Of a DNA stretch of 64,000 nucleotides, positions 1-10,261 are shown in pieces. A program made the position numbers and the translations under genes. Below the pieces are notes generated by a model. The model did no database searches. It had not been told where the DNA came from and was given only the letters and a program-made list of their open reading frames with translations. Position 1 is the first letter of the stretch, and the number at the start of each line of letters is the position of its first letter. Origin of the DNA: Rhododendron vialii (taxonomy: Eukaryota > Streptophyta > Magnoliopsida > Ericales > Ericaceae); the NCBI RefSeq assembly GCF_030253575.1, contig NC_080565.1, positions 9,361,001 through 9,425,000 of the forward strand, read 5' to 3'.

Positions 1-1
1 T

Positions 2-430
2 TGTGGTTTGAATCCTCTTAGTCAGATTAATCTGTTAGGGGGAGGCGAGGGAGGGCTACCTTTATCTCAAAGGGAGGTGGAATCTCTAGCAGTGGGTGGT
101 GAGCGGGTTGCAGCCCTAGAAATCCCAGTGGATTCTGTGAGGTGCTCTCAACTCCCAGGCATCAACTTGGTGGTGGACCTTAAGGATGCTGGTTGTAGAA
201 GAAGGAGGCGACGTCAACTAACCAATCTGGCTACAATTAGTGAGGCTGTTGATCGTAATCCAAACCTGGCGGCAATCAACTCTTCAGCCGATCTAGAGGA
301 GATGGTTCAGTCTAATTCCGATGTTGCTCAAGAGGTTCTTGCTACCATGGCTATCGGAGGTGAGTTGGGAATTATTTTTCGCTCGAATGATGATATAATT
401 CTCTGTAAAATGATCGAAATTGAGTCTTAG
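2..430 (+). CDS. LINE ORF1 C-terminal part (partial)
   Basis: An open frame runs in from the window edge and ends with TAG at 428-430. The C-terminal segment, with a GGELGIIF-type motif followed by a short acidic tail, matches the end of plant LINE ORF1 (nucleic-acid-binding, gag-like) proteins as I know them. A basic run of six arginines lies near residue 65. The ORF2 start follows after about 90 bases, the normal LINE order. The N-terminal part lies outside the window, so intactness cannot be judged. Confidence 0.6.
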   Translation, partial: CGLNPLSQINLLGGGEGGLPLSQREVESLAVGGERVAALEIPVDSVRCSQLPGINLVVDLKDAGCRRRRRRQLTNLATISEAVDRNPNLAAINSSADLEEMVQSNSDVAQEVLATMAIGGELGIIFRSNDDIILCKMIEIES

Positions 431-521
431 GAATTCTCTCCTGATCGTGTGAGAGTATAAGGTGGGCAGATTTCGGTCTATCTGTCTTTGTGGAGTATAT
501 TGTCTTGGGTTATTTGTTTTT

Positions 522-2880
522 ATGCAGATTATTTCTTGGAACATTAGGGGATTGGGGAGTTCGGTTAAGAAAAGATTTGTGCTCAAGCTGATAAAAAAGA
601 GGAAACCCGATATGGTTTTAATCCAGGAAACCAAGCTGGAAACCATAGATGCCTATTCGGTTCAGAAATTGTGGGGCAGTGGGGATTGTGATTTTGCTTG
701 CTCTAGTGCTTCCGGGGCGTCAGGGGGATTATTGGCAATTTGGAACAAAGTCTTTTTCAATCCTATTAGTATCATTTGCCACAGATCTTTTATTTTTTTG
801 CAAGGTGTGATTAATGCTGAGTTTTCTTGTACTGTGGTCAATATGTACGCTCCAAATGACGTGGTTAGTAGGAGAGGAGTATGGGAGGAATTGGTTTCTT
901 TGAAAGCAGCCTCTTTAGTTCCTTGGTGCATTGGGGGTGATTTTAATGAGATCAAAGCTATCAGTGAAAGGGTAGTCTGCCTGAGGATGGAGAGGGGAAT
1001 GAGGGACTTTCTAGAGTTCAGTAATAATATGGAACTCCTAGACATTCCATTGTTGGGTAGGAGGTTCACGTGGACTAACTTCCAAGATCATGCAATTCAC
1101 AGTCGGTTGGATAGATTTTTAATATCCCAACAGTGGCTTGAGAAATTCAAGGTGGTCCAATGGGGGATTCATAGGCCAATTTCAGACCATTGCCCAATTG
1201 TTCTTACTGATGATGAAAGAGATTGGGGCCCTAGGCCTTTTAGGTTCATGGATATATGGCTATCAAACCCGAGGTGTATGGCTATTGCAAAGGAGTCATG
1301 GGAGAACTCTACCGTGTCTGGATGGGCTGGATTCCGAATCTTGCAAAATTTGAGGGCCATTAAAGATAAGCTAAAGGTGTGGAACAAGGAGGAGTTTGGG
1401 GATGTAAATTCAGCTTTGTTAGCAGCGGAAAATGAGCTTCATCAGTTTGATTTGTTAACCGAGGAAAGACAACTCTGTATAGAGGAAAAAGCATCTAGAT
1501 GTAAAGCCAATTCAAAGTATTGGAGACTCATTCGACTAACGGAATCGTTATGGCGGCAGAAATCTAGGCTCAATTGGCTAAAATTGGGGGACAAAAACAC
1601 AAGGTATTTTCAAGCTATAGCCAATAATAGGTTTCGGAGAAATTTGATGGGTTCAATAAAGGCAAATGGGAGAGTGTTAGACGATCCGAAGGATATTAAA
1701 GAAGCAGCCGTTGTACACTTTAGTAACAATTTCAGAGAGGACAGAGCATATAGGCCAGTATTGGGGGGCACCTTTCATATATAGGAGGTTGCCACATGAT
1801 ATTTCAGTCCATCTTGGCCGAGCTTTTGATGAGAGGGAGGTCTTGATTGCTCAAAAGGAGTGCAGCAATCTTAAGGCTCCGGGCCCGGATGGATTTAATT
1901 TCTCTTTTGTGAAGCATGGTTGGGGATTTATGAAGGATTTGATTATGCAGTTTTTTTCTGAATTTCATTCCAATGGCAAGCTTACAAAAGGTATCAACGC
2001 GACTTTTGTGGCTTTGATTCCTAAGGTGGATTGTCCTATTTCATTTAAGGATTATAGACCTATAAGCATGGTTGGATGGGTGTATAAGGTGCTCTCCAAA
2101 GTGCTTTCTAATAGAATTAAAGCTCATTTGCCATCGATTATTGGAGAATCTCAGGCTGCATTTATTGGGGGAAAACAAATTTTGGATGGAGTTCTTATTG
2201 CAAATGAGGTTATTCATAGTTGGAAAAATAGCTCTCACGGGGGGCTTCTTCTGAAAATTGACTTTGAAAGGGCTTATGATTGTGTCAATTGGGGATTTCT
2301 GCTTGATCTTCTTGCAAAAATGGGTTTCGGAAGGAAATGGTGTGGTTGGATAAAGGAGTGTGTAACCTCAGTGTCTATGTCAATGTTGATCAATGGTTCA
2401 GCATCCAAGGAATTTCAGATCCAAAGAGGTATCAGACAAGGTGATCCGTTATCCCCCTTTCTTTTTAATGTCGTGGTGGAAGGTCTCAACATATTATTGG
2501 AAAGAGCTAGGGATCGGAATATTGTTAAAGGAGCAAGAATAGGGACCAACGGGGTTGTGGTGTCCCACCTCCAGTTTGCGGATGATACAATTCTTTTCTG
2601 CAACAATGACATGGAGGAACTGATTAGCATCAAAAGAATCCTTCGTTGTTTTCAACTCATGTCAGGTCTGAATATCAATTTCTCCAAAAGCTCCTTATGT
2701 GGTGTTAAAGTTCCTCATCAGGATGTGCTGTCCTTGGCGCAAGTTATGGGGTGTAAAGTGGAAAAGCTGCCCATTAAGTATTTGGGTCTTCCTCTGGGTG
2801 CTAACCCTAACAAAGTCAAAACTTGGGACCCTGTAGTGGAGAAGATGGAAAAGTGATTAAGTGTGTGGCGTGGAAGATAA
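522..2880 (+). pseudogene. LINE ORF2: endonuclease-reverse transcriptase, frameshifted
   Basis: The first part (522-1784) opens with MQIISWNIRGLG, the N-terminus of LINE endonucleases, and carries the catalytic-type motifs IQETK, GGDFNE and SDHCPI. The reverse transcriptase continues in another frame from about 1740 to 2856, with KAPGPDGF, RPIS, QAAFI, IDFERAYD, a GIRQGDPLSPFLF block and the FADD active site near 2576. The frame changes between about 1735 and 1784, so a full-length product cannot be made from this copy without a frameshift. Further stops follow at about 2854 and 2875. The usual 3' zinc-binding/RNase H region is missing here. Confidence 0.9.
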
Positions 2881-3062
2881 GATAGCACAATAGATCCGTA
2901 GTTTAAATTTTCAATCACTCACAATTGACTTATACAAAAAAATATTAGCACAATTGATTTCATCGGCGGACACAACCAATTTGTCATTCGATTTTTTATT
3001 ATAGTAAATTTGATTATATTGATTCACCAACGTAAAATGGTTGATAAAACAACTTCATTTTA

Positions 3063-3495
3063 GGCTCCGTTTGTTTGAGCGTAAAATATTTTCCGGTAGA
3101 ATGTTTTACCTATTTTTCAGTGTTTGGTTGTGTAAAAAATTAGAAAAACATTTTACATGTAAAACATTTTTCATCAATTAGATGAAAATGACTTACCCTT
3201 AAATCTTCCATAAGTTATTTTCCAAAATGAACCCGATGTCTTTTACTGCAATTCTCACTGCTCAGTTTTCTCGGTCGCCAGTCATGACCCATGTTCAATT
3301 CCAATATTCTCAGATCTCTCTACTGTTTAAGCCCCCCTCTTTCTCTCTCTGCACTATTTTGTTGATTTCTGAAAATACTTTCAAGTGTCAACCAAATATC
3401 GAAAAATAAAAGTTTGAAATTTGTTTTCTGAAAAAATATTTTACATGGAAAATATTTTACATTGTAAAACATTTTACATCAAAACAAACAGAACC
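3063..3495. mobile_element. PIF/Harbinger-like MITE, 433 bp, TTA target duplication
   Basis: The terminal inverted repeats GGCTCCGTTTGTTT and AAACAAACAGAACC match at 12 of 14 positions. TTA flanks both ends (3060-3062 and 3496-3498). The related block at 18640-18665 lacks the element, which supports these boundaries. The subterminal regions repeat AAAATATTTTAC/GTAAAACATTTT strings in both orientations. There is no coding content. Confidence 0.85.
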
Positions 3496-3664
3496 TTAAT
3501 TCTTGACTAGATAAACAGGAGCACATATTTGATTTCATAGTTTCAACATTTGTGAATTGGCTCTCAAAAAAACTTTATTGTTAAATATATCAAAAACTCC
3601 AAACCAATCAATTCTTAAACTATACCCATTCTTTATTTTATTTTTTCAAACCTTTGATTTCTTT

Positions 3665-4310
3665 TATGTTTGATAGAGCTCTCAATAACCAGAATCACCT
3701 GTTGTTAGCTGTTGCTTTCATTTTATGAACAATATTTGTAATGCTTGTTTAATATAACCTCTCTTAGAATGCCCAAAACGTGACCCATCGACGATTTGAA
3801 ATGAATTATATGTCAACCCATTCGATAAATTCTTTATGAAATGATTGGCATCTATAGAGTTTTGACTGGGGAAGTGGTATTCTAATAACTTTTCATTAAC
3901 AAAAGCAAAACTATTTCCTCGATGTACCCCGGTCGAGTTTTATAAATTATTTCGTTTGCCGAGAAAAAAAAAAAAAAGCAAAACTATCATGTACGTTTGT
4001 CGATTGTAGTGAAAATTTTATAAAATTGGAACAAGTATTTCAAACCTCTTTCCGATTTTTTTATTATGTTTGATTGTGCTCTAAATAACCAGAATCGCGT
4101 GCTAGCCGTTGCTTTCATTATGTGCACAATATTTGCAATGCTTGTTAAATATTATGTACCTATCTTAGAATGCCCAAAACGTGACCCATCGATGATTTGA
4201 AATGAATTATATGTTAACCCATCAGATGAATTTTTTATATATCAAATGATTGGCATCCATAGAGTTTTGACTGGGGAAGTGGTATTCTAACAACTTCATT
4301 AGCAAAAGCA
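3665..4310. repeat. Internal direct duplication within the 2881-4370 block
   Basis: Two diverged copies of about 250 bp (3665-3915 and 4063-4310) share GAATGCCCAAAACGTGACCC, a GAAATGAATTATATG string and GACTGGGGAAGTGGTATTCTAA. The spacer between them holds an A-rich run at about 3965-3977. The equivalent block at 18830-19100 has only one copy. Confidence 0.8.
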
Positions 4311-4463
4311 ATGCTCACATATATGTACGTCTGCCGATTGTATTGAAAAATTCATAAAGTTATGATTCGTTTTCATAGACAACGTACTAAGAAAGTTATT
4401 TGTCAAAGCATCATACGCATCTCTTTCTCATCTCTTCCTGAAAAGTCACTTCCTGTTATTGTA

Positions 4464-4575
4464 GTAGTAAAGATTAATTTTATTCACAACAGGGCGGAAG
4501 TGCAATTACAAAGAGATTTATAGTAAAGATTTTATTCACGACAGGGTGGAAGTGCAATTACAAAGAGATTGGAAC
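4464..4575. repeat. Short tandem duplication (about 55-bp unit, two copies)
   Basis: TAGTAAAGATT...ATTCAC followed by GGAAGTGCAATTACAAAGAG occurs twice head to tail (about 4464-4518 and 4520-4570) with a few differences. Confidence 0.85.
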
Positions 4576-4699
4576 AAGTATTTGACAATAATCATTCAAG
4601 TTTAAAATAGCTCATGAACTTTATCCGGTGTATTTTGATTTTGAGATTTGACATCCATGGTTAGCTCAAGACACATTGAGGTTTAAATCGGTAATTTGG

Positions 4700-4875
4700 A
4701 AGAGCCCTTCTACAACCACACCCAAACACACACCCATGCACACAAGTGTGTGGGCTCCACACACACTAGAGTATGTAGTGTGTGTGGAGCCCACACACTT
4801 ATGTGTGTGGGTGTGTATTTTGGTGTGTGAAATGGGTGTGGTTATAGAATTATTGAATTTGAAAGGGGCCTTTCG
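4700..4875. mobile_element. Foldback/MITE-like inverted repeat
   Basis: Two arms (about 4715-4768 and 4779-4843) made of CACACA-rich sequence around GTGTGTGGGCTCCACACACA fold back on each other, centred near 4773. Partial complementarity continues outward through AACCACACC and GCCCTT/AAGGGGCC. This looks like a nonautonomous foldback element. I could not find a convincing target duplication. Short ORFs here merely reflect the repeats. Confidence 0.6.
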
Positions 4876-4920
4876 GTTCGGGTCCACACCTCATTTTTTG
4901 GATGTACCAAATGCACTCCT

Positions 4921-6375
4921 ATAATATTCTCCTTTGGATGATAAGCATTCAATCTCTACTTACATATTTACGGTATTAAATATTTGCTACATCAGTAGGC
5001 CGATCATCCAAAATAGTCCAATGAGGTTCATAACTTTTTCGACGAACAAGATCATTCAAAATATATTATATATAAGAAAAAAATAGTACAATAAAAGCGG
5101 ACACTATCGATCCGAAAATAAACAAAAACAAAATACAACAAACAAATTGATTTATAGTAAATTGATTCATAACTTAAAATCAATAAAACTCGTATAACTT
5201 ATACTGTACTAACTAATTTATGGTAAATTGATTCTAAAATTGATTAACTTCTTTTTTTAAGTCGATTCCATGAGCTATTAGTTTATACTCTACAAATCAA
5301 TAATGAGTTTCGTGATGAATTTCACAATAAATTTTATTGAGAGACAATTAAAAAAACTTGAAGCTACAGAACCAAATATGTGCTCGTGTTTATTTAGTTA
5401 GAGAAGTAAAAATAAATTGTTTTTTGAAATACATAGCGTTGAAGGATCCAATAGTAGGGTTTCACCAACAAGACCAGGTATAGGACCTTTAATTAATTAA
5501 TTTATTTATTTCTATATCCCCTTGGAGGGGATAAATTTTAGACACCCCTTGAGGTGGCCAAAATTAGTTATTGAAAAGAATTAGCTGCAACTTTAAATTA
5601 AAATGCATGTGTTGGTCTCCCCATTCTCTCGTCGGAATGGGGGTTGGTGCTGTGTAGCTGCTGCACAACACCAACCCCCAATCCTCATCCTCGTCAAGTG
5701 ATTCTCTCTCTCTCTAACTGAATTTGCAAATCGTCTAGAAGGGGTGATATATGGTGCTAAAATTGGTACATATGCGGTGAGAAGTAGTAGTACGTACATG
5801 CAATATTGCACATTCCAATATTTAGATCTTTGATTCACATTTCCATGTGAGTTTACTGTAGTACTGCCCCAAAATCACAAAACCTACATTTTTAACAACT
5901 AACGAATAATCCATTCCACGATCGCATGCAGCAGTATCAAGCAAAGTCAAGGATTGTTGCATTTTTTTGGGATCCACTTTCTCAATTCTTCCTTCAAGAT
6001 CAAAAAACAAGGTGCTTTATTAATTACCAATTTCTATCTCTATTAATAAATAAATAAATAAAGGATTTGGTTGGCCCTGTCTTTAGTTTTTTAATTTTCC
6101 TCTCAGATTCTAAGAAAGAGTCGACCAAATGGGTGCAACAGGATTCTACCCAAATTTCTGGTCTCTTCTTGAAATGGGACACAGGGACTTCAAAGACCGG
6201 GTAGGAAATCACATTCATAATAAAATTTTGGGTTGTTCGAGGTTGATTTTCTCTCTTGATTATGAATCAATTAAATGGGTCAACTTTGCCAGTGATGAAT
6301 GGAGGCCCCAATTGCTGGGTATACACGTAAACCCACGTGTTTAGGTTGGGCTTGTGGTAGATGGTGGTTAATTTA
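4921..6375. other. AT-rich intergenic DNA, no gene recognised
   Basis: Mostly AT-rich sequence. The only structured site is a 17-bp hairpin at 5638-5654/5664-5680 with one mismatch and a 9-base loop. A short AATA repeat occurs near 6045-6060. A 62-codon minus-strand ORF at 5822-6010 and a 64-codon one at 6024-6218 look peptide-like in places, but I recognise no family and call neither. Confidence 0.6.
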
Positions 6376-6544
6376 GGCTCTGTTTGGAACAAAAGGAAAA
6401 GAAAATGGGCGGAAAATGGGAGAGAAAATTTACTATTCGCTAAACTTGAAATTTTTATTTTCTTCTCTCTTTCTCTTCCAACTATACAATGCAAGGGAAA
6501 CTTTTTTAATTTTCCTTGCTTTTTCATAAGTTCCAAACAAAGCC
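6376..6544. mobile_element. MITE, 169 bp (Harbinger- or hAT-like termini)
   Basis: The terminal inverted repeats GGCTCTGTTTGGAAC and GTTCCAAACAAAGCC match at 14 of 15 positions. The left flank is TTA and the right flank TTT, so a 3-bp target duplication is possible but imperfect. There is no coding content. Confidence 0.75.
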
Positions 6545-6779
6545 TTTCAAACTAATTTGGGAAAGAACATGAGCAAAGGGTATAATTGTCATTTTATCAG
6601 ACTACTTTTGGAGGTAAGTACAGTTTTTCATGCATAAATGCACTAAGAGCGCGTGAGACACACACAACGTTACTTTGGATGGAATATGTAATGGTTGCAC
6701 TTTCCAAAATCACAAGAAAGCGAATTGGTCATTAGTAAAACTAAAGGAGGTCATTTGCCAAATAGCCAAACTAGAGGGA

Positions 6780-7446
6780 GCTAATGGTGTGGTGGTCCTC
6801 AGTGCCGTCTCCTCGGGCCAGACATGAGATCTACTCTGGCGAACTTTGGTGGTCCGATCTTGTGGGATGGCAGCGTCAATGGTCGGCGAGTCGGTGTTTG
6901 GGTGGTTCTCTTATCGGCCGAGACAGGTTTCCAGGTGGTGGTTTGATTTTCTACACGGTGGTGGACGATCGGTGGAACAGACAGGTTTTGGGTTGTTAGG
7001 GTTTGGTTCGGTTTTGGATTTTTTTTTCCTGCCTTTCAGGCTCTTGGCAGAGGCAAAAAGGCAGCTTGGCAGCAGCGGCGATTGTAGCTACGGTGCAGTT
7101 AGAGGTGGCTAGGATGGCAGTGTGCCACTCCGGGCAGCTATAAGGGCTGGTTCCCCGAGTCGCAGTGGTGGCAGGGTAGCGTCTTTCCTATGATAGGGTT
7201 GTTAGGGTTGTTAATTGAGGGCTGCTTGGGTTGTTTTTTTTTTTTGAGCTGATTGTAAATCTGGATTTTTTAGACCCATAGGGGTGTTTGGGCGTTTAGG
7301 TGGGTTTCAGCCCAATGAGTGTCTTTGATTGGCTTCTTGTCAATTGTAGATTTTGGATCTCAAATTAGGCCGATGACTGTTTTTTGAGTATGATGCTATT
7401 TTCTTGCTTCAAGTTAATGAAATTTTTTGGCAGTTAAAAAAAATTT
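6780..7446 (+). mobile_element. Likely short LINE-derived remnant (5' GC-rich part plus 3' end)
   Basis: A GC-rich head (about 6784-7190), a T-rich run, then a tail ending AGTTAATGAAATTTTTTGGCAGTTAAAAAAA. This resembles the 3' end of plant LINEs followed by oligo(A). No reverse transcriptase is present between them, so it may be an internally deleted LINE. The 71- and 88-codon frames inside lack recognisable domains. Tentative. Confidence 0.35.
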
Positions 7447-7639
7447 CAATAGTATGTGAAGAAGAAAAAAAGGTGCCAAATCAATCATAAAAAATAAGCA
7501 AGACTATTACCATAATTTATAATTTTCAAAAGGAAATTTTAAACCTAAAAAAAGGAAATGTTAGTTTGATTTCTCACGGTTTATCCATTTTAGGAGGAAA
7601 GCTACTATGGGTTTCAAAAAATTCTCTAATTGTTTCGAT

Positions 7640-7896
7640 TATTTTGACTAGCTAGAGGATTTGCTCCCACCCCGGAGGTATGGGTTCGATTCTTGGAAGG
7701 TAGGCCAATTAGTAGAGAGGTAAAAGTTCATGTAGATATGCCTCATTGGCACGTCTAGTAGTAATCCCCCCCTCCTACCTGCTTCTAATTAAATGTCTTC
7801 CATTGGTGTTGGTTTCCTGTGGCCGCCTTAAGTGGATTAATCTCATTCCTATTTGAGTGTGAGGATACCTTCTATGTTATAAAAAAAAAAAAAAAA
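7640..7896 (+). mobile_element. tRNA-derived SINE-like element
   Basis: GGGTTCGATTC at about 7683 matches the RNA polymerase III B box (GGTTCGANNCC), with a plausible A-box region about 35-45 bases upstream (GACTAGCTAGAGG). The body runs through a non-coding segment to an A-run at about 7880-7896. That architecture fits a plant SINE. No clear target duplication was found, and a GAA-rich stretch follows directly. Confidence 0.5.
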
Positions 7897-8535
7897 AGAA
7901 GAAGAAGAAGACGACGACTTGTGTTCTACAAGAAAATTACCGCAAAAATCTCCAAACCCTAACCGCCAACCGCCCTCCCTCCCCCCCCCCCCCCCGCCGA
8001 TCTCTCTCCCTCTGTTCTTTTCCCCCCACTGTCAAACCATATTCTCTCTCCATCCCAGGACTGAAGTTCGGGCGTCAATTGGGAACTTTTCAGACAAATC
8101 GTTTTCCGGTGACGTTCCGGGGCTTCGATTTCAGTAGTTGCGGGTAAGATATTGTGCACAACCGTTCTCAACCTCCACCTTCTCAGATCTGTGACCTAAC
8201 ACCATCTACTGCGTTTGCTGGGCAACCACCTCTCAACGATGTGTTCCTATTTTGTGAAGCAGAGGTGGTGGTTACGAGTCTATCAAGGTGGTTGCGAAAG
8301 AGTGGCGGCAGATGTTTCGGCGGTGCTTCTTTTATTTTGTTATTTGTTTTAATAATGTCCTCCTTCGGAGGGTTTTGTCCTCCTTTGGGAGGTTTCTTCT
8401 TATTCTGTAGAGCAGCGTTTCTATTCTCTTATACGCTCTTTCTATTGGAATGTCCGATCTATAGACTTCCAACCTTCCCCATGGGGATCTTTTGATAAAT
8501 ACTACCTCTCAACTTTTGACAATAAAAAAATAATA
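7897..8535. other. GC-rich then AT-rich segment, possible deleted LINE
   Basis: Begins with a GAA/GAC-rich stretch, then a C-run of 15 (7981-7995), CT-rich sequence resembling a 5' leader, and an end with AATAAAAAAATAATAAT near 8521. It resembles the head-plus-tail arrangement at 6780-7446. The 113-codon frame at 8154-8495 has no domain I recognise. No function assigned. Confidence 0.3.
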
Positions 8536-9060
8536 ATAACATAGCCACGATTATTATGACAATATCATAAATTGACATTTATTTATGATAACGTATCATA
8601 CAAAGAAAATCAATCAGATATTCCGTAACAAATCAAAAATACATTGTACCACAATCAACGATAGTTATACTCAGCAAAATATGTATGTAAAGTACCATAA
8701 TATAATTAAATAACATAACCACAATTATTATTAACAATTAACAAAATCATAAAGTGATGTTACCTTACCACAACGTGCCATACAAATTTTGTGCCATACC
8801 ACAATTAAATAACATAACAACAATTATTATAAAAGAAATCATAAGATGTTACCTTATCACAACGTGCCATACAATTTGTTTTTGAGATGATCAAAATATC
8901 TTGTCACAAGACCAAAATATGTTATCAATAATAGTTATACATAAGCAAAATATATATGTAAATTAAATTCACATATTAAATAACATAACCAAAAATGTTA
9001 GAACAATACCATAGATTGTCGTTACCTTAGCAAATCGTGTTTTACCAAATTTAACTGAAT
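8520..9060. repeat. AT-rich imperfect tandem repeats
   Basis: Repeated phrases AAATAACATAACCACAATTATTA and TTACCTTACCACAACGTGCC / TTATCACAACGTGCC recur at irregular spacing (for example about 8703, 8808 and 8975). No coding or RNA feature is seen. The segment borders the insertion site of the young LTR element. Confidence 0.55.
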
Positions 9061-9336
9061 TATTCAAGTCATGTTGTATTATTTTCTTAAATTTTAAATT
9101 ACAGCCATATTATCACAATTTTCAACTCCTGCCATATTATTTTTTCAAATTTTAAATTTTTTCCCGCACAATACCTCAATAGTTTGAACTAAAAACGAAA
9201 TTCCCACTCAAAATATTCCTCCAAGAAATTCACCAAAAGGTAAAAAATAGGATTTCTCTACTTATAAATAGCGTCGTAAGCCTAAGGGCAAATTATGTTT
9301 TATTCAACTTTTATCAATATAGGAGTAATTTTATGA

Positions 9337-9341
9337 GTTTA
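9337..9341. other. Target-site duplication GTTTA (left)
   Basis: GTTTA directly precedes the TG of the 5' LTR and is repeated at 18247-18251 after the 3' LTR. Five base pairs is the standard length for LTR integrases. Confidence 0.95.
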
Positions 9342-10221
9342 TGTAACGACCCTGATTTTTAATAAATAAAAATTTCGTTAAATATTTAAATTTTATTTTA
9401 ATTACTTGGATTTGCTACTAAATTATTTTTTTAATTTTTATAATCCGTCATAATTAGATTTGAAACTTATAAAATTATATCTTTCACGCCGAGCAATCTA
9501 GTCATTTTCTAAAAACAAGTATGCTTATAAAAGCACTTGTATATTTTTCCTAACGAGTTAGATAAAATCTTTAAATTATATTTCTTGGCTAGAAATCCTA
9601 CTTGGCGAGTAAGGTTAGTTTCCAACCGACTAGTTGGACAAACCAAACTACCGATTCACCTAGTTACATTACCCTAACCCTAATTGGATCTTTTAGACCA
9701 TCTTTGAGCCTTATGAACCCCTCCAAACCCTATCGGACCATTAGACCATAGGAGTAATCATTTTACTCCCATGACAAGTCATTTCAAACCCTAATTATTA
9801 CCAATATTCCTTTACCCATTGGTCCATAATTGTTAGGGGAATTTTTGTCCCTTGGTTATTAGACCTTTGACTTGCCTAAATGCATGACAAGACAAGTCAT
9901 ACAAGAATCCCATCATTTTGCTTCCAAAAGAAGCAACCTTAGACTTGCCATAATGAGAACCTAGATTTGACTAGTCATTCAAGCCCATACTTACCTTCTT
10001 TAACCAATGGTTAATAAATGCTAGGAGAATTTTTGACCATTGGTTAATAGCAATTAAGTTGCCAATGAAGCCTTGATTTGACAATACAAAATCATGGGCT
10101 AAGGAATCTCATCATTTTGCTTCCAAGGGAAGCAAAGCTAGCTTTGCCATGCATGCACACCTATGTTCTAGTCTTAAAATCCTAGACTTACTTTCCTAGA
10201 TTTTCTTGGATGTATATAGAT

Positions 10222-10261
<40 letters not shown>

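Larger units (their letters stand above)
1..2880 (+). mobile_element. L1-type LINE, 3'-truncated and frameshifted
   Basis: A plant L1-clade non-LTR retrotransposon. It enters from the left window edge with the end of ORF1 (to 430), then shows an apurinic-type endonuclease and a reverse transcriptase in the usual order. The RT reading stops just after a typical post-RT segment (around 2850-2878, with two in-frame stops), and the zinc-binding and RNase H tail expected of plant LINEs is missing. At about 2881 the sequence changes abruptly to a block duplicated at 18478. No poly(A) tail or target duplication is seen at this end, so it is truncated or recombined rather than a normal 3' end. Confidence 0.9.
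2881..4370. repeat. Duplicated block, copy 1 (copy 2 at 18478-19180)
   Basis: From AGCACAATAGATCCGTAG at 2884 onward the sequence aligns with 18478-19180 with frequent substitutions and indels. The extra length here comes from a MITE (3063-3495) and from an internal duplication: 3665-3915 and 4063-4310 are two diverged copies of a segment containing TAGAATGCCCAAAACGTGAC, which occurs once in the other block (about 18960). No coding potential is seen. The second copy lies upstream of the defensin-like gene, so this may derive from a gene-flanking duplication. Confidence 0.8.

Noticed and set aside
4666..4924. Overlapping ORFs of 73 and 82 codons on opposite strands
   Set aside because: They arise from the CACACA-rich inverted repeat, are low-complexity His/Thr/Val/Cys peptides and mirror each other.
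6784..7112. 71- and 88-codon ORFs rich in Trp/Gly/Arg
   Set aside because: Composition follows the GC-rich remnant; two overlapping frames, no domain.
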